Below are positions 10,662 through 20,883 of a stretch of 64,000 bases of DNA, in pieces. The stretch lies in the NCBI GenBank assembly GCA_902567765.1, contig CACFNI010000002.1:62001-126000 (forward strand), given 5' to 3'. Numbering within the stretch: position 1 is the first letter of the stretch; each line of letters opens with the position of its first letter. The stretch comes from an uncultured Pelagibacteraceae bacterium (GTDB lineage: Bacteria; Pseudomonadota; Alphaproteobacteria; Pelagibacterales; Pelagibacteraceae). The position numbers were made by a program, and so were the translations under genes. The notes under the pieces are model-generated. The model had not been told where the DNA came from. It saw only the letters and a program-made list of their open reading frames with translations, and did no database searches.

Positions 10662-10832
10662 ATGAATGTTTTTGAATTTAGAAATTTGCTTAAGTCAGAA
10701 GATAAGAAATCGAAGAGAAAATCTTTCTTTAGATCTTTTATAAAACCTGTTGAAACAGGAGCAAATGGAACTCAAGATTACGTTGTTAAAAAAGGTACTG
10801 GCAAGAATAAAATAGCTTCTACAAGACAGTAA
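10662..10832 (+). CDS. Small basic protein, 56 aa, function unknown
   Basis: Not in supplied track; MNVFEFRNLLKSEDKKSKRKSFFRSFIKPVETGANGTQDYVVKKGTGKNKIASTRQ; fills the sufA-glnA gap. Confidence 0.45.
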   Translation: MNVFEFRNLLKSEDKKSKRKSFFRSFIKPVETGANGTQDYVVKKGTGKNKIASTRQ

Positions 10833-10834
10833 CT

Positions 10835-12241
10835 TTAACAACTATAATACATATCAAACTCAATTGGATGAGGTGTGTGTTCAAAATTATGAATTTCCTC
10901 AAACTTTAATGCGATGTATGCATCAATTTGGTCGTCTGTAAAGACATTGCCTTGTTTTAAAAAATCTCTATCTCTATCCAAGCTTTCCATAGCTTCTCTT
11001 AATGAGCCACAGACAGTTGGAACCTTTTTAACCTCTTTTTCTGATAAGGCATATAAATCTTTGTCGAATGATTTGCCTGGATCTATTTTATTTTTTATAC
11101 CATCTAATCCTGCCATTAACATCGATGCAAAAGTTAAATATGGATTTCCAGAAGCGTCCGGAAACCTTATTTCACATCTTGCTCCGTTTTTACTTAATGT
11201 AATCGGTATTCTACAAGATGCAGATCTGTTTCTTGCAGAGTATGCTAATAAAACTGGAGCTTCAAATCCAGGAATTAATCTTTTATAACTGTTTGTGGTA
11301 GCATTTGAAAAAGCATTGATAGCTTTAGCATGTTTTAAAATTCCACCGATATAATATAAAGCGGTTTGAGATAAACCAGCATATTTATCTCCAGAAAAAA
11401 CTGGAGTTTTTCCTTTCCAAATCGATTGGTGAGTATGCATACCTGAGCCATTGTCTCCTTTGACAGGTTTAGGCATAAAAGTTGCTGTTTTACCAAATGA
11501 ATGAGATACCATTTGCACAACATATTTATAAAGTTGGACGTTATCTGCTTGATTGACTAAAGTACCAAAGTACATTCCAAGCTCATGTTGGCTTGGTGCT
11601 ACTTCATGGTGATGCTTTTCTACTTTAATTCCAACATCTTTTAAACCTTTTAAATATTCACTTCTCATATCTTGAGCACTATCAACTGGCGGAACAGGAA
11701 AATATCCACCTTTAATTCCAGGTCTATGTCCCATGTTTCCGTTCTCATATTTTTTTCCCGAATTATATGGACCCTCTGTACTATCAATTGAGAAACCCGT
11801 TTCATTCATATCATTTTTAATTCTCACATCATCAAATACAAAAAACTCAGGCTCAGGACCAAAAAAGGCTTTGTCACCTATACCCGTTTTTTTCAGATAA
11901 GCTTCTGCTTTTTTTGCGATTCCTCTTGGATCCCTTTCATAAGTATCTTTTTTTATAGCGTCTAATATATCGCAGAATAAAACCAATGTATTATGAGAAG
12001 TATATGGATCTATTATTTTTCTACTTAAATCTGGTTTTAAAATCATATCTGATTCATTAATTGCTTTCCAACCTGCAATTGATGATCCGTCAAAAAATAC
12101 TCCTTCATTTAACATCTCACTGTTAACTACTGTTGAGTCCATTGTTAAGTGTTGGAGTTTGCCTCTTGGGTCGGTAAATCGCAGATCTACATACTCAATT
12201 TCCTTATCCTTCATTAGTTTTAAAACATCATTAGCGCTCAT
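10835..12241 (-). CDS. glnA: Glutamine synthetase type I
   Basis: 'FDGSSIAGWKAINESDM', 'NGSGMHTHQSIW', 'RNRSASCRIP', 'RFPDASGNPYL'. Confidence 0.97.
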   Translation of the reverse strand: MSANDVLKLMKDKEIEYVDLRFTDPRGKLQHLTMDSTVVNSEMLNEGVFFDGSSIAGWKAINESDMILKPDLSRKIIDPYTSHNTLVLFCDILDAIKKDTYERDPRGIAKKAEAYLKKTGIGDKAFFGPEPEFFVFDDVRIKNDMNETGFSIDSTEGPYNSGKKYENGNMGHRPGIKGGYFPVPPVDSAQDMRSEYLKGLKDVGIKVEKHHHEVAPSQHELGMYFGTLVNQADNVQLYKYVVQMVSHSFGKTATFMPKPVKGDNGSGMHTHQSIWKGKTPVFSGDKYAGLSQTALYYIGGILKHAKAINAFSNATTNSYKRLIPGFEAPVLLAYSARNRSASCRIPITLSKNGARCEIRFPDASGNPYLTFASMLMAGLDGIKNKIDPGKSFDKDLYALSEKEVKKVPTVCGSLREAMESLDRDRDFLKQGNVFTDDQIDAYIALKFEEIHNFEHTPHPIEFDMYYSC

Positions 12242-12400
12242 ATTTATTTCTCTCTCTTATTTAATTTGATCTGATTTCTTATCAAAAAAATATAGAATTT
12301 GGTTGTTTATTATTAAGATATCACCTATGCATTTCTTACATATATAAATGGTATTTGTATTAAAATTATCAATTCACTTATTGTTACAATTTTAAGTTGT

Positions 12401-12883
12401 ATGGAAAATTTATTAAATAAAGAATCGGTTAAAAGAGCAGAACAAGTACTCAAAAATTTTGACCAAAATTTAAAAGTTATAGTATTAAAAAATTCAGCAA
12501 AAACAGCCCTGGATGCTGCAAGCTCTTTAAACTGTGAAGTAGGAGCGATAGTTAAAAGTTTATTATTCAGAGCAGATGAATTTTTTGTCATGTGTTTGAT
12601 ATCTGGTGACAAAAAATGTTCCCTTAATAAGTTAAAAAAAATCATAAAAAAAAAAGATGTATCTATGGCAAATCCTGATGAAGTTAAAAATCAGACAGGG
12701 TACACGATAGGCGGTGTTTCACCAGTTGGACATATTAATACTTTCGATATTTTTATAGATAATACTCTTAAAAGATTTAGTAAAATTTATGCTGCAGCCG
12801 GTCATCCAAATTGTGTTTTTGAAATTAATTTTGAAAACTTAACAAAAATTACAAGTGGAAAAGTAATAGAAGTTGTAGAATGA
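12401..12883 (+). CDS. YbaK/aminoacyl-tRNA deacylase-like protein
   Basis: 'VGAIVKSLLF', 'GYTIGGVSPVGH', 'FSKIYAAAGHPN'. Confidence 0.88.
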   Translation: MENLLNKESVKRAEQVLKNFDQNLKVIVLKNSAKTALDAASSLNCEVGAIVKSLLFRADEFFVMCLISGDKKCSLNKLKKIIKKKDVSMANPDEVKNQTGYTIGGVSPVGHINTFDIFIDNTLKRFSKIYAAAGHPNCVFEINFENLTKITSGKVIEVVE

Positions 12884-13755
12884 AAAAACCTAAATTAATT
12901 GATTATTTACTTCTTATTTTTTTAGCTCTGATTTGGTCTTCTGCGTTTTTTAATATTAAAATTGCTACAGATTCATTTGGTCCAATAACAATTGCTTTTT
13001 TAAGAGTGTTTTTAGCATCAATACCACTATTGTTACTTTGTTATTTTAAAAAAATTAAGATAGAGGCTTTTTCTAAGGAGTGGTATTGGTTTGCATTAAT
13101 AGGTTTTATTAACTTAGTTGTACCATTTTTTCTGATTGCTTATGGAGTAAAATCAGTTCAAAGTAATTTAGCTGCGATTTTAATGTCGAGTGGACCTCTT
13201 ACCTCAACAATACTTGGTCATTTTTTTACTAAGCATGATAAATTTAATTTTGTTAAAACCATCGGTATATTAATAGGATTTTCTGGAATCATTTATTTAT
13301 TTTCAGATAATATACTAATTAATGAAAATAACTTTTTATCAGCATTATTAATTTTAGCTGGTGCAACTGGATATGTAATTGGTGGTGTACTAACTTTAAA
13401 AATAAGCTCAAAGAGAAATGAAAATGTAACTACTTCAATTTGCATATGGGCTTCAATTATACTTTTGCCATTAGCACTTGTTTTTGAGCAACCTTGGACT
13501 TTAGATCCAAATATAAAATCTACAATTTCTTTAGCCTATCTAGGAATTGTTTGCACTGGTTTAGCTTGGCTGCTTAGATTTAGAATTTTAAAAAATAATG
13601 GATTAATTTTTCAGTCTCAAGTTTCTTATCTAATACCTATTTTTGCAATTATTTTAGGTTATATATTCCTTGGTGAGCTTATTACTTCAAAAGTTATTGT
13701 TTCCCTTACTGCTGTTATAATTGGAATTTATTTTGTGAAGAAATCATCAGATTAG
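12880..13755 (+). CDS. DMT-superfamily (EamA) transporter
   Basis: About 10 TM segments; 'LALIWSSAFFNIKIA'. Confidence 0.88.
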   Translation: MKKPKLIDYLLLIFLALIWSSAFFNIKIATDSFGPITIAFLRVFLASIPLLLLCYFKKIKIEAFSKEWYWFALIGFINLVVPFFLIAYGVKSVQSNLAAILMSSGPLTSTILGHFFTKHDKFNFVKTIGILIGFSGIIYLFSDNILINENNFLSALLILAGATGYVIGGVLTLKISSKRNENVTTSICIWASIILLPLALVFEQPWTLDPNIKSTISLAYLGIVCTGLAWLLRFRILKNNGLIFQSQVSYLIPIFAIILGYIFLGELITSKVIVSLTAVIIGIYFVKKSSD

Positions 13756-13797
13756 TTTAACAATTTTATTATTTATTTAGAAATAATTATTAATAAA

Positions 13798-14544
13798 TTA
13801 AATAAAAATTTTATAACCCATTCTTAGGGCCACGAAAAGAACTAGACTAGATGTAATCAAAGCTAAGATTCTAGCAGGAAATACTTTTAAGTTTAAAAAA
13901 TTGCCTACCTGTCCTCCAATTAAAACAGTCAATAAAAGAAACCAATAACTTTGTATCTCGTTCAAAACTGTAGCTTTAGTTAAATGACCTATAATTCCTG
14001 ATACAGAATTTATTAAAATAAATAACGATGCAGCTGTAACTATTTGTTTCGGTTTAGCTACTTTTAGTAAAAAAAGAATTGGACTTAAAAAAATTCCTCC
14101 TCCAATACCTACAACTCCAGAAAAGAAACCTAATATTCCACCAATTAATATAGAAAAAAAAGTTGGGATTTTTTTAAAAATTTTATTTTCTTCATCATAA
14201 GACCTAAAATTTATTAATAGCAATGTCCCTGCTAGAGATAAAATTACAAATAAAAGTATTTCAAATATTTTTTTTTCAACCGTTAAAGATCCACCAAGAA
14301 AAGCAAAAGGCACAGATCCAATCAAATATGGTATTAATAATTTTAAATTTAGATTTCCTGCTCTTATATAGTTAAGACAATTACCCGATACGACAATAAT
14401 ATTGCATGATAAAGCTAAAATTGGGAATATACTGTAGGGAATTCCCCAAATTAATAACAATGCAAGATAGGTTGATCCACCTCCAAAGCCAACGCTGGAA
14501 TATAATATAGCAGTTACAAAAAATAAAATTGATAATATAATCAT
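13798..14544 (-). CDS. TauE/SafE (TSUP) family permease
   Basis: 'YSSVGFGGGSTYLALLL', 'GFFSGVVGIGGGIFLSPIL'. Confidence 0.9.
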   Translation of the reverse strand: MIILSILFFVTAILYSSVGFGGGSTYLALLLIWGIPYSIFPILALSCNIIVVSGNCLNYIRAGNLNLKLLIPYLIGSVPFAFLGGSLTVEKKIFEILLFVILSLAGTLLLINFRSYDEENKIFKKIPTFFSILIGGILGFFSGVVGIGGGIFLSPILFLLKVAKPKQIVTAASLFILINSVSGIIGHLTKATVLNEIQSYWFLLLTVLIGGQVGNFLNLKVFPARILALITSSLVLFVALRMGYKIFI

Positions 14545-14553
14545 CTTAAACTT

Positions 14554-15054
14554 ATGAATGTAAATATAGCACTTTTAACTGTTACTGATACTAGAACTTT
14601 AGATACAGATAAATCTGGTAATATTCTTGAAAAAAAAATTAAAAAAGCAAGTCACAAATTAATTGATAGAAAAATTTGTAAAGACAGCAAAAAAGAAATT
14701 AAAAAAATTATTCAAAAATGGCTTAATAAAAAGAAAATAGATGTGATAATTACTACAGGGGGAACAGGTTTAACAGGTAGAGATATAACTCCAGAGGCAT
14801 TAAATGAAGTCGCAGATAAACATATACCTGGTTTTGGCGAAGTTTTTAGAACCCTAAGTTTAAAAACTGTTGGAACTTCTTCTATTCAATCAAGAGCCTG
14901 TGCAGTACTTGCAAATGGCAAATATATATTTGCTTTACCAGGTTCATCCGGCGGTGTAACAGATGCATGGGATAAAATTTTAATTCATCAATTAGATATA
15001 AATCACAAACCATGTAATTTTGTAGAATTATTTCCTAGATTAAAAGAAAAATAA
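14554..15054 (+). CDS. moaB: Molybdenum cofactor biosynthesis protein MoaB
   Basis: 'VITTGGTGLTGRDITPEAL', 'ALPGSSGGVTDAWD'. Confidence 0.93.
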   Translation: MNVNIALLTVTDTRTLDTDKSGNILEKKIKKASHKLIDRKICKDSKKEIKKIIQKWLNKKKIDVIITTGGTGLTGRDITPEALNEVADKHIPGFGEVFRTLSLKTVGTSSIQSRACAVLANGKYIFALPGSSGGVTDAWDKILIHQLDINHKPCNFVELFPRLKEK

Positions 15055-15057
15055 ATT

Positions 15058-15915
15058 TTATTTATATTCTCTTGTCGCAATAAAAACTCCAACTGAGGCA
15101 ATTATAAATCCAAAAATATCAAAAATATTTAAAGTTTCATTTAAAAAAATCCATGCAATCAAAGCTGAAGTAGCTGGAATTAGAAAAAATAGAGAGACAG
15201 TTTTACTAGCTGAATGATGCTTAATTAAATACATTAAAATAGTAAAAGCACCAAAGGAAACTAAAACAATTTGATGAGTCATCGCTATAATGAAAGTCGA
15301 AGAAAAATTAATATAAGGTTCAGTGAAAAACAAAACTATTAAAATATGAAATAAAAAACCACCAATAGCTTGATACATATTACTTACTGGTAAAGATAAA
15401 TTATTACTTAATTTTTTTTGCCATAGGGTGGCGCTTGTAACAGCTAATAAAGAAATAAAAACTGCAATTATTCCAATTGTTGGTAAAGTGGTACCAATAT
15501 CAAATCCTAGAACTATCGCTGCACCCAAAAACCCCATTATCACGCCGATCCATTGTTTGATTGAAACTTTTTCTTTTAATAATGGACCTGCAAGAGCATT
15601 AGTTAAAACTGGATTAAGTGTAACTATTAATGCTGCAATACCTGTAGGAAGACCTTTCGATATGGAAAAAAAAACTCCTCCTAAATAAACACCATGAAAT
15701 AAAATACCGCTAAAGATTGACTCTATAAAATTTTTTTTGGATACCAAAATTTTTTCTTTTCTAAAAATTGAAAATAAAAAAAAACCAAAAGTAACTAACA
15801 AGAATCTAAAAGCTAAAGCAGAAAAGGGATCGCTATAATCAACTATAGGTTTAGTAGTAATAAAGGCCGAAGACCAAAGGATAATAAATATTAGAGGAAA
15901 TAGTCTAAACATCAA
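15058..15915 (-). CDS. DMT-superfamily (EamA) transporter
   Basis: 'IILWSSAFITTKPIVDYSDPFSALAFRFLLV'; multi-TM. Confidence 0.87.
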   Translation of the reverse strand: MMFRLFPLIFIILWSSAFITTKPIVDYSDPFSALAFRFLLVTFGFFLFSIFRKEKILVSKKNFIESIFSGILFHGVYLGGVFFSISKGLPTGIAALIVTLNPVLTNALAGPLLKEKVSIKQWIGVIMGFLGAAIVLGFDIGTTLPTIGIIAVFISLLAVTSATLWQKKLSNNLSLPVSNMYQAIGGFLFHILIVLFFTEPYINFSSTFIIAMTHQIVLVSFGAFTILMYLIKHHSASKTVSLFFLIPATSALIAWIFLNETLNIFDIFGFIIASVGVFIATREYK

Positions 15916-15927
15916 AAAAAAAAATAT

Positions 15928-16173
15928 TTATTTTTGATATTTTTCTTTCCACTCAGAATAGGACATTCCGTAAACATGTTTTCTTGCATCAGGATCTGAA
16001 ATTTCAATCCCTTTTTTTTCTGCCTCTTCTCTATACCATTTAGATAAACAGTTTCTGCAAAAACCTGCAAGATTCATTAAATCTATGTTTTGAACATCCT
16101 TTCTCTCTCTTAAGTGACTTATCAATCTGTCGAAAGCTGCAGATTGTAATTCTTTTTTTGTATTATCATCCAT
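15928..16173 (-). CDS. DUF1244 family protein
   Basis: 'HLRERKDVQNIDLMNLAGFCRNCLSKWY' pattern. Confidence 0.88.
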   Translation of the reverse strand: MDDNTKKELQSAAFDRLISHLRERKDVQNIDLMNLAGFCRNCLSKWYREEAEKKGIEISDPDARKHVYGMSYSEWKEKYQK

Positions 16174-16203
16174 AATTTTATATGTTAAGTTTTTATTACA
16201 CTT

Positions 16204-16779
16204 ATGAAACTAAATGGATCTTATCAAATAAATTTAGAAAAACAAAAAGTTTGGGAGGCCCTGAATGATCCAGAAATTTTAAAACAATCTATACCAGGTT
16301 GCGAAGAGTTTAAAAAAAACTCGAATACCGAATTTACAGCTACTGCTACAAATAAAATTGGTCCATTTAATGCTAGTTTTACAGGAGATATTGAACTTAA
16401 AAATATAAATGCTCCCGACAGCTATGTTATTGAGGGGTCTGGAAATTCCCCAGTCGGTTTTGCATCAGGTTCAGCACAGGTAAAACTTGAAGATTCTGAA
16501 GGTGGAACAAAGCTTACCTACGAAGTAGAAGCCAATGTTGGTGGTAAAATTGCTCAGGTCGGTTCGAGATTAATTGATATGACTGCAAAAAAAATGGCTG
16601 ATATTTTTTTTGGGAAATTTTCTGAATTGATTTCTAAAGAAAAACTAGAATTGAAAGATGAAAAAATCGACGATAACAAAAAAGAACCTTTAATCGCTAA
16701 AAAATCTAATACAAAAATTTACGTTTATTCATTAGCAACAATAATTACCCTAATAATTATAGGATATTTCCTATATTAG
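16204..16779 (+). CDS. coxG: CoxG-like SRPBCC protein with C-terminal membrane anchor
   Basis: 'MKLNGSYQINLEKQKVWEALNDPEILKQSIPGCE'; C-terminal TM; upstream of coxS. Confidence 0.88.
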   Translation: MKLNGSYQINLEKQKVWEALNDPEILKQSIPGCEEFKKNSNTEFTATATNKIGPFNASFTGDIELKNINAPDSYVIEGSGNSPVGFASGSAQVKLEDSEGGTKLTYEVEANVGGKIAQVGSRLIDMTAKKMADIFFGKFSELISKEKLELKDEKIDDNKKEPLIAKKSNTKIYVYSLATIITLIIIGYFLY

Positions 16780-16871
16780 TTCGCGCGTTACTAGAATTTA
16801 TTTCTCATATGTAATTGAAGATCTATAGCTATTGTGTTTAAATAGATAAATTTTTTATAGGAGGGAAGACT

Positions 16872-17333
16872 ATGAAAAAAGTAAGTCTAGAAGTTAATGG
16901 GAAAAAAGTAAGCAAAGAAGTTCCAGATCATACTGTTCTTTCAGTATTTTTAAGAGAAGTTTTAAATTTAACAGGTACTCACATCGGTTGTGACACAAGT
17001 CAATGTGGAGCATGTGTAGTACATGTTGATGGAAAATCGATAAAAAGTTGTACTGCTTTAGCAGCTGATATTGAAGGTTCAAAAGTTACTACTATTGAAG
17101 GATTAGTATCGAACGGAAAAATGCACCCAATGCAAGAGGCATTTAAAAAACAACATGGTTTACAATGTGGGTTTTGCACACCAGGAATGGTAATGAGTGC
17201 AATTGATTTATTAAATCATAAAAAAAATCCAAGTGATAAAGAAATAAGGGATTGGTTAGAAGGAAATATATGCAGATGTACTGGTTATCAAAATATAGTT
17301 GCAGCGGTCAAAGAAGCTGCTTCAAAAATGTAA
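16872..17333 (+). CDS. coxS: CoxS-type 2Fe-2S subunit of molybdenum hydroxylase
   Basis: '[20 protein letters not shown]', '[13 protein letters not shown]', '[12 protein letters not shown]'. Confidence 0.95.
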   Translation: MKKVSLEVNGKKVSKEVPDHTVLSVFLREVLNLTGTHIGCDTSQCGACVVHVDGKSIKSCTALAADIEGSKVTTIEGLVSNGKMHPMQEAFKKQHGLQCGFCTPGMVMSAIDLLNHKKNPSDKEIRDWLEGNICRCTGYQNIVAAVKEAASKM

Positions 17334-17351
17334 TGAAAGGAGAAATTTAAT

Positions 17352-19727
17352 ATGGCAAGTTTAGTTGGATCAAGAGTTGAGAGAAAAGAGGATAAAAAGC
17401 TTTTAACAGGTAGAGGCAAATATACAGCGGATGTGACTTTTGCCCATCAAACTTACGCATATTTTGTTCGGTCTCCTCATGCTAGAGCACATATCAAAAA
17501 TGTAGATATATCAAAGGCTGAAAAATCATCTGGGGTAGTTGCTGTACTAACTGGAAAAGATATTGCTAATGATAAAATTGGAGGATTGATAGCTGGATGG
17601 AGGATTAAAAGTGAAGATGGTTCCGACATGAAAGTGCCAGCGCATCCACCTTTAGCAAGTGAGAGTGTAAACTACGTTGGAGATCATGTAGCAGTAGTAA
17701 TTGCAGAAAGTCTTGATGAAGCAAGAAATGCGGCTGAATTAGTCAAAGTAGATTATAAAGTTTTAAAAGCAGTAGTTAAAACTGATCAAGCAATGGACTC
17801 GGAAAATATTTATAAAGATATTCCAAAAAACTTATGTTTCGATTGGTTGTTAGGAGATAGAGAAAAAGTAAAAGAAGCTTTTGATAAAGCAGATAAAATT
17901 GTAAAAATTGATTTAATTAATAATAGATTAATTCCAAATGCAATGGAACCTAGAGCAGCAAACGCAGATTACAATCCTTCAACAGAAGAAATTACTTTAT
18001 ATACAACAAGCCAAAACCCACATTTAGCTAGAATAATTATTTCTGCATTTAACGGAGTAGCTCCTGAAAATAAATTAAGAGTTATAGCACCAGATGTTGG
18101 TGGTGGTTTTGGATCTAAGATTTATCCTTATGCAGAAGAAGTAGTTTGTAGTTGGGCATCTAAGAAAATTGAAAGACCAGTGAAATGGATTGCGGATAGA
18201 ACAGAGTCGTTTTTATCTGATTGTCATGGAAGAGACCATGTAACTCATGCAGAACTAGCTGTTAAAAATGATGGTACATTTTTAGGTTTTAAAAACGAAA
18301 CTATAGCAAACCTTGGAGCTTATGCATCAGTTTTTGGAACTGTAACTCCAACATATTTATTTGGACCATGCGCGACCGGAGTTTATAAAATGCCTGCAGC
18401 TTATAGTAATGTCAAAGCAGTCTTCACTAATACTGCTCCGGTAGATGCTTATAGAGGAGCTGGAAGACCTGAAGCTACATACACTATTGAGACACTGGTT
18501 GAAAAGGCAGCAAGAGAATTAGGAATGGATCCAGCAGAAATTAGAATGAAAAACTTTCCAACACAGTTTCCATTTCAACAAACTTTAGTCCACTCTGTAG
18601 ACTCTGGAGATTATAACGCAGGATTAAAAAAAGCTATGGAAGTAGCAGATTACAAAGGCTTTGAGAAAAGAAAAAAAGATTCCGAGTCAAATGGAAAGCT
18701 AAGAGGAATAGGTTTTTGCAGCTATTTTGAGGCATGTGGTATTGCACCTTCTGCAGTAGTAATGTCATTAGGATGTGGAATAGGCTTATGGGAGTCTGCT
18801 GAAGTAAGATTTAATCCAACAGGAAATGTAACTGTATTTACAGGTTCACACAGTCATGGACAAGGGCATGATACGACATTTGCTCAAATAGCAGCTGATA
18901 GATTAGGTGTACCTTTAGAAAATATTGAAATTTCTCATGGAGATACTGACAAAGGACCTTTTGGATATGGAACTTATGGCTCAAGGTCTTTAACTGTAGG
19001 TGGAACAGCAATCGTTAAAGCTTGTGACAAGATAGTAGCAAAAGGAAAAAAAGTTGCTGCTAAAATGTTAGAAGTTAACGAAAGTGATGTAGAATTTAAA
19101 GATGGAGAATTTATTGTTGCTAAATCAAACAAAAAGAAGACAATAGGCGAAGTTGCTTTTGCTTGTTATTTACCTGGAACTTATGGAGAAGTAAAATCTC
19201 CGCTACCAGAAGGAGAAGAGCCAGGATTAAAAGAAACTTCATTTTTTGACCCAGGTAATTTTTCGTTTCCTGCTGGATCCCATATATGCGAAGTAGAGAT
19301 TGATCCTGATACAGGAAATACTGAAGTAGTAAAATATACTGCAGTCGATGATTTTGGAACAATCATAAACCCATTAATTGTTGAGGGACAAGTACATGGT
19401 GGTTTAGCTCAAGGTATAGGTCAAGCTCTTTATGAAAATTGCCATTATGATGATACAGGACAGTTAGTAACTGCTTCATATATGGATTATACAATGCCAA
19501 GAGCCGATAATTTTCCTGAATTTAATTTGGGATTTACTTGTACACCCGCAACTTCAAATCCATTAGGAACCAAAGGATGTGGTGAAGCAGGCGCTATTGC
19601 AGCTCCCCCAACTGTAATGAATGCTGTAATGAATGCAATTGGCACAGAAATTTCAATGCCAGCAACCGCTGAGAAAGTTTGGAAAGCATGCCAAAAAATG
19701 AACAAATCAAATTCTAAGGCAGCTTAA
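17352..19727 (+). CDS. coxL: CoxL-type large subunit, form II-like
   Basis: 'GRGKYTADV', 'GGGFGSKIYPY'; AYRGAGR active-site loop; S-L-M gene order. Confidence 0.93.
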   Translation: MASLVGSRVERKEDKKLLTGRGKYTADVTFAHQTYAYFVRSPHARAHIKNVDISKAEKSSGVVAVLTGKDIANDKIGGLIAGWRIKSEDGSDMKVPAHPPLASESVNYVGDHVAVVIAESLDEARNAAELVKVDYKVLKAVVKTDQAMDSENIYKDIPKNLCFDWLLGDREKVKEAFDKADKIVKIDLINNRLIPNAMEPRAANADYNPSTEEITLYTTSQNPHLARIIISAFNGVAPENKLRVIAPDVGGGFGSKIYPYAEEVVCSWASKKIERPVKWIADRTESFLSDCHGRDHVTHAELAVKNDGTFLGFKNETIANLGAYASVFGTVTPTYLFGPCATGVYKMPAAYSNVKAVFTNTAPVDAYRGAGRPEATYTIETLVEKAARELGMDPAEIRMKNFPTQFPFQQTLVHSVDSGDYNAGLKKAMEVADYKGFEKRKKDSESNGKLRGIGFCSYFEACGIAPSAVVMSLGCGIGLWESAEVRFNPTGNVTVFTGSHSHGQGHDTTFAQIAADRLGVPLENIEISHGDTDKGPFGYGTYGSRSLTVGGTAIVKACDKIVAKGKKVAAKMLEVNESDVEFKDGEFIVAKSNKKKTIGEVAFACYLPGTYGEVKSPLPEGEEPGLKETSFFDPGNFSFPAGSHICEVEIDPDTGNTEVVKYTAVDDFGTIINPLIVEGQVHGGLAQGIGQALYENCHYDDTGQLVTASYMDYTMPRADNFPEFNLGFTCTPATSNPLGTKGCGEAGAIAAPPTVMNAVMNAIGTEISMPATAEKVWKACQKMNKSNSKAA

Positions 19728-19737
19728 GGAGAAAACT

Positions 19738-20523
19738 ATGAAAACATTTAATTATCATTCTACTAAAGATGTTAAAGAAGCCACAAAGTTAGCTTCATCA
19801 AGTTCTGCTTTTTTAGCCGGAGGAATGACTACTCTTCCATCTATGAAATTAGGATTGGCTTCTTACAAAGATATCATAGACATTAAAAGGATAAAAAAAT
19901 TATCAGGTATAAAAGTAAGTGGCAAATCAGTAACTATCGGTTCAACAACAAAACATGCTGAAGTTGCTAATTCTAAAGAGGTTAAAAAAGCTATTCCTTC
20001 TTTAGCTGCACTGGCTGAAGGAATTGGTGACCCTCAAGTAAGAAATCGAGGAACTATCGGTGGGTCCATTGCAAATAACGACCCTTCTGCTGATTATCCA
20101 TCAGCTTGTATAGCTCTTAACGCAACAATTCACACAAATAATAGAAAAATAAGTTCAGATAAATTTTTCACTGGAATGTTTGAAACATCACTTAAAAAAG
20201 GTGAGTTGATAGAGGCAGTTGAATTTCAAATTCCTGAAAAATCTTGCTATCAAAAATATCCAAATCCGGCATCTAGGTATGCAATAGTTGGAGTATATGT
20301 CGCTAAGCACAAAAGCGATGTAAATGTTGCAATTACTGGAGCAAAATCATGTGTTTATAATGAAAAAAGTATAGCAAACGCACTCTTAAAAAATTTTTCA
20401 TCGTCATCTTTAGATAGTTTAAAAATTCCTTCTAGCGGAATGAATTCTGATATTCATGCTTCAGCAGATTACAGAGCAAATATGGTTAAAGTATTTGCAA
20501 AAAAAGCTGTTGATGCTTGCTAA
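19738..20523 (+). CDS. coxM: CoxM-type FAD subunit
   Basis: 'AGGMTTLPSMKLGLA', 'GDPQVRNRGTIGGSIANNDPSADYP'. Confidence 0.94.
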   Translation: MKTFNYHSTKDVKEATKLASSSSAFLAGGMTTLPSMKLGLASYKDIIDIKRIKKLSGIKVSGKSVTIGSTTKHAEVANSKEVKKAIPSLAALAEGIGDPQVRNRGTIGGSIANNDPSADYPSACIALNATIHTNNRKISSDKFFTGMFETSLKKGELIEAVEFQIPEKSCYQKYPNPASRYAIVGVYVAKHKSDVNVAITGAKSCVYNEKSIANALLKNFSSSSLDSLKIPSSGMNSDIHASADYRANMVKVFAKKAVDAC

Positions 20524-20553
20524 ATAAATATTTGAGTATTACCCTTACATCTA

Positions 20554-20883
20554 ATGAAAAATTCATTTGATGAAAAGATTCTAGAAGAAGCTAACGACTG
20601 GATAAAAACAAATCAAAAAGTAGTTCTCGCAACTGTAATACAAACTTGGGGATCATCTCCACGTCAAATCGGCAGTAGAATGATTGTAAATGAAAAAGGA
20701 GATTTTTCTGGATCTGTTTCAGGCGGGTGCGTTGAGTCAGCGGTTGTAAGAGAATGTCTTAATATAATTAAAGAAAACAAACCTTTTAAAAAAATTGAAT
20801 TTAAAGTTTCTAACGAAAGTGCATGGGAAGTAGGTCTAGCATGCGGCGGTGAAATTGCAGTCTACTTAGAGCAAATCAATTAA
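20554..20883 (+). CDS. XdhC/CoxI N-terminal-domain protein
   Basis: 'VLATVIQTWGSSPRQIGSRMIVNEKGDFSGSVSGGCVE', 'GLACGGEIAVYLE'. Confidence 0.92.
   Translation: MKNSFDEKILEEANDWIKTNQKVVLATVIQTWGSSPRQIGSRMIVNEKGDFSGSVSGGCVESAVVRECLNIIKENKPFKKIEFKVSNESAWEVGLACGGEIAVYLEQIN

Noticed and set aside
10914-11523. ORFs at 10914-11288 (+) and 11335-11523 (-)
   Set aside because: The first is antisense and the second out of frame within glnA.
12242-12400. Possible glutamine (glnA-type) riboswitch upstream of glnA
   Set aside because: No match to the conserved glnA-motif core as I recall it on the glnA strand.
12325-12645. Minus-strand 106-aa ORF
   Set aside because: Antisense to the YbaK-like gene, no motif.
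16781-16800. TCGCGCG patch between coxG and coxS
   Set aside because: Locally GC-rich against an AT-rich background, but too short with no convincing dyad to call a site.
19120-19705. Minus-strand ORFs of 61-80 aa
   Set aside because: All antisense to coxL.
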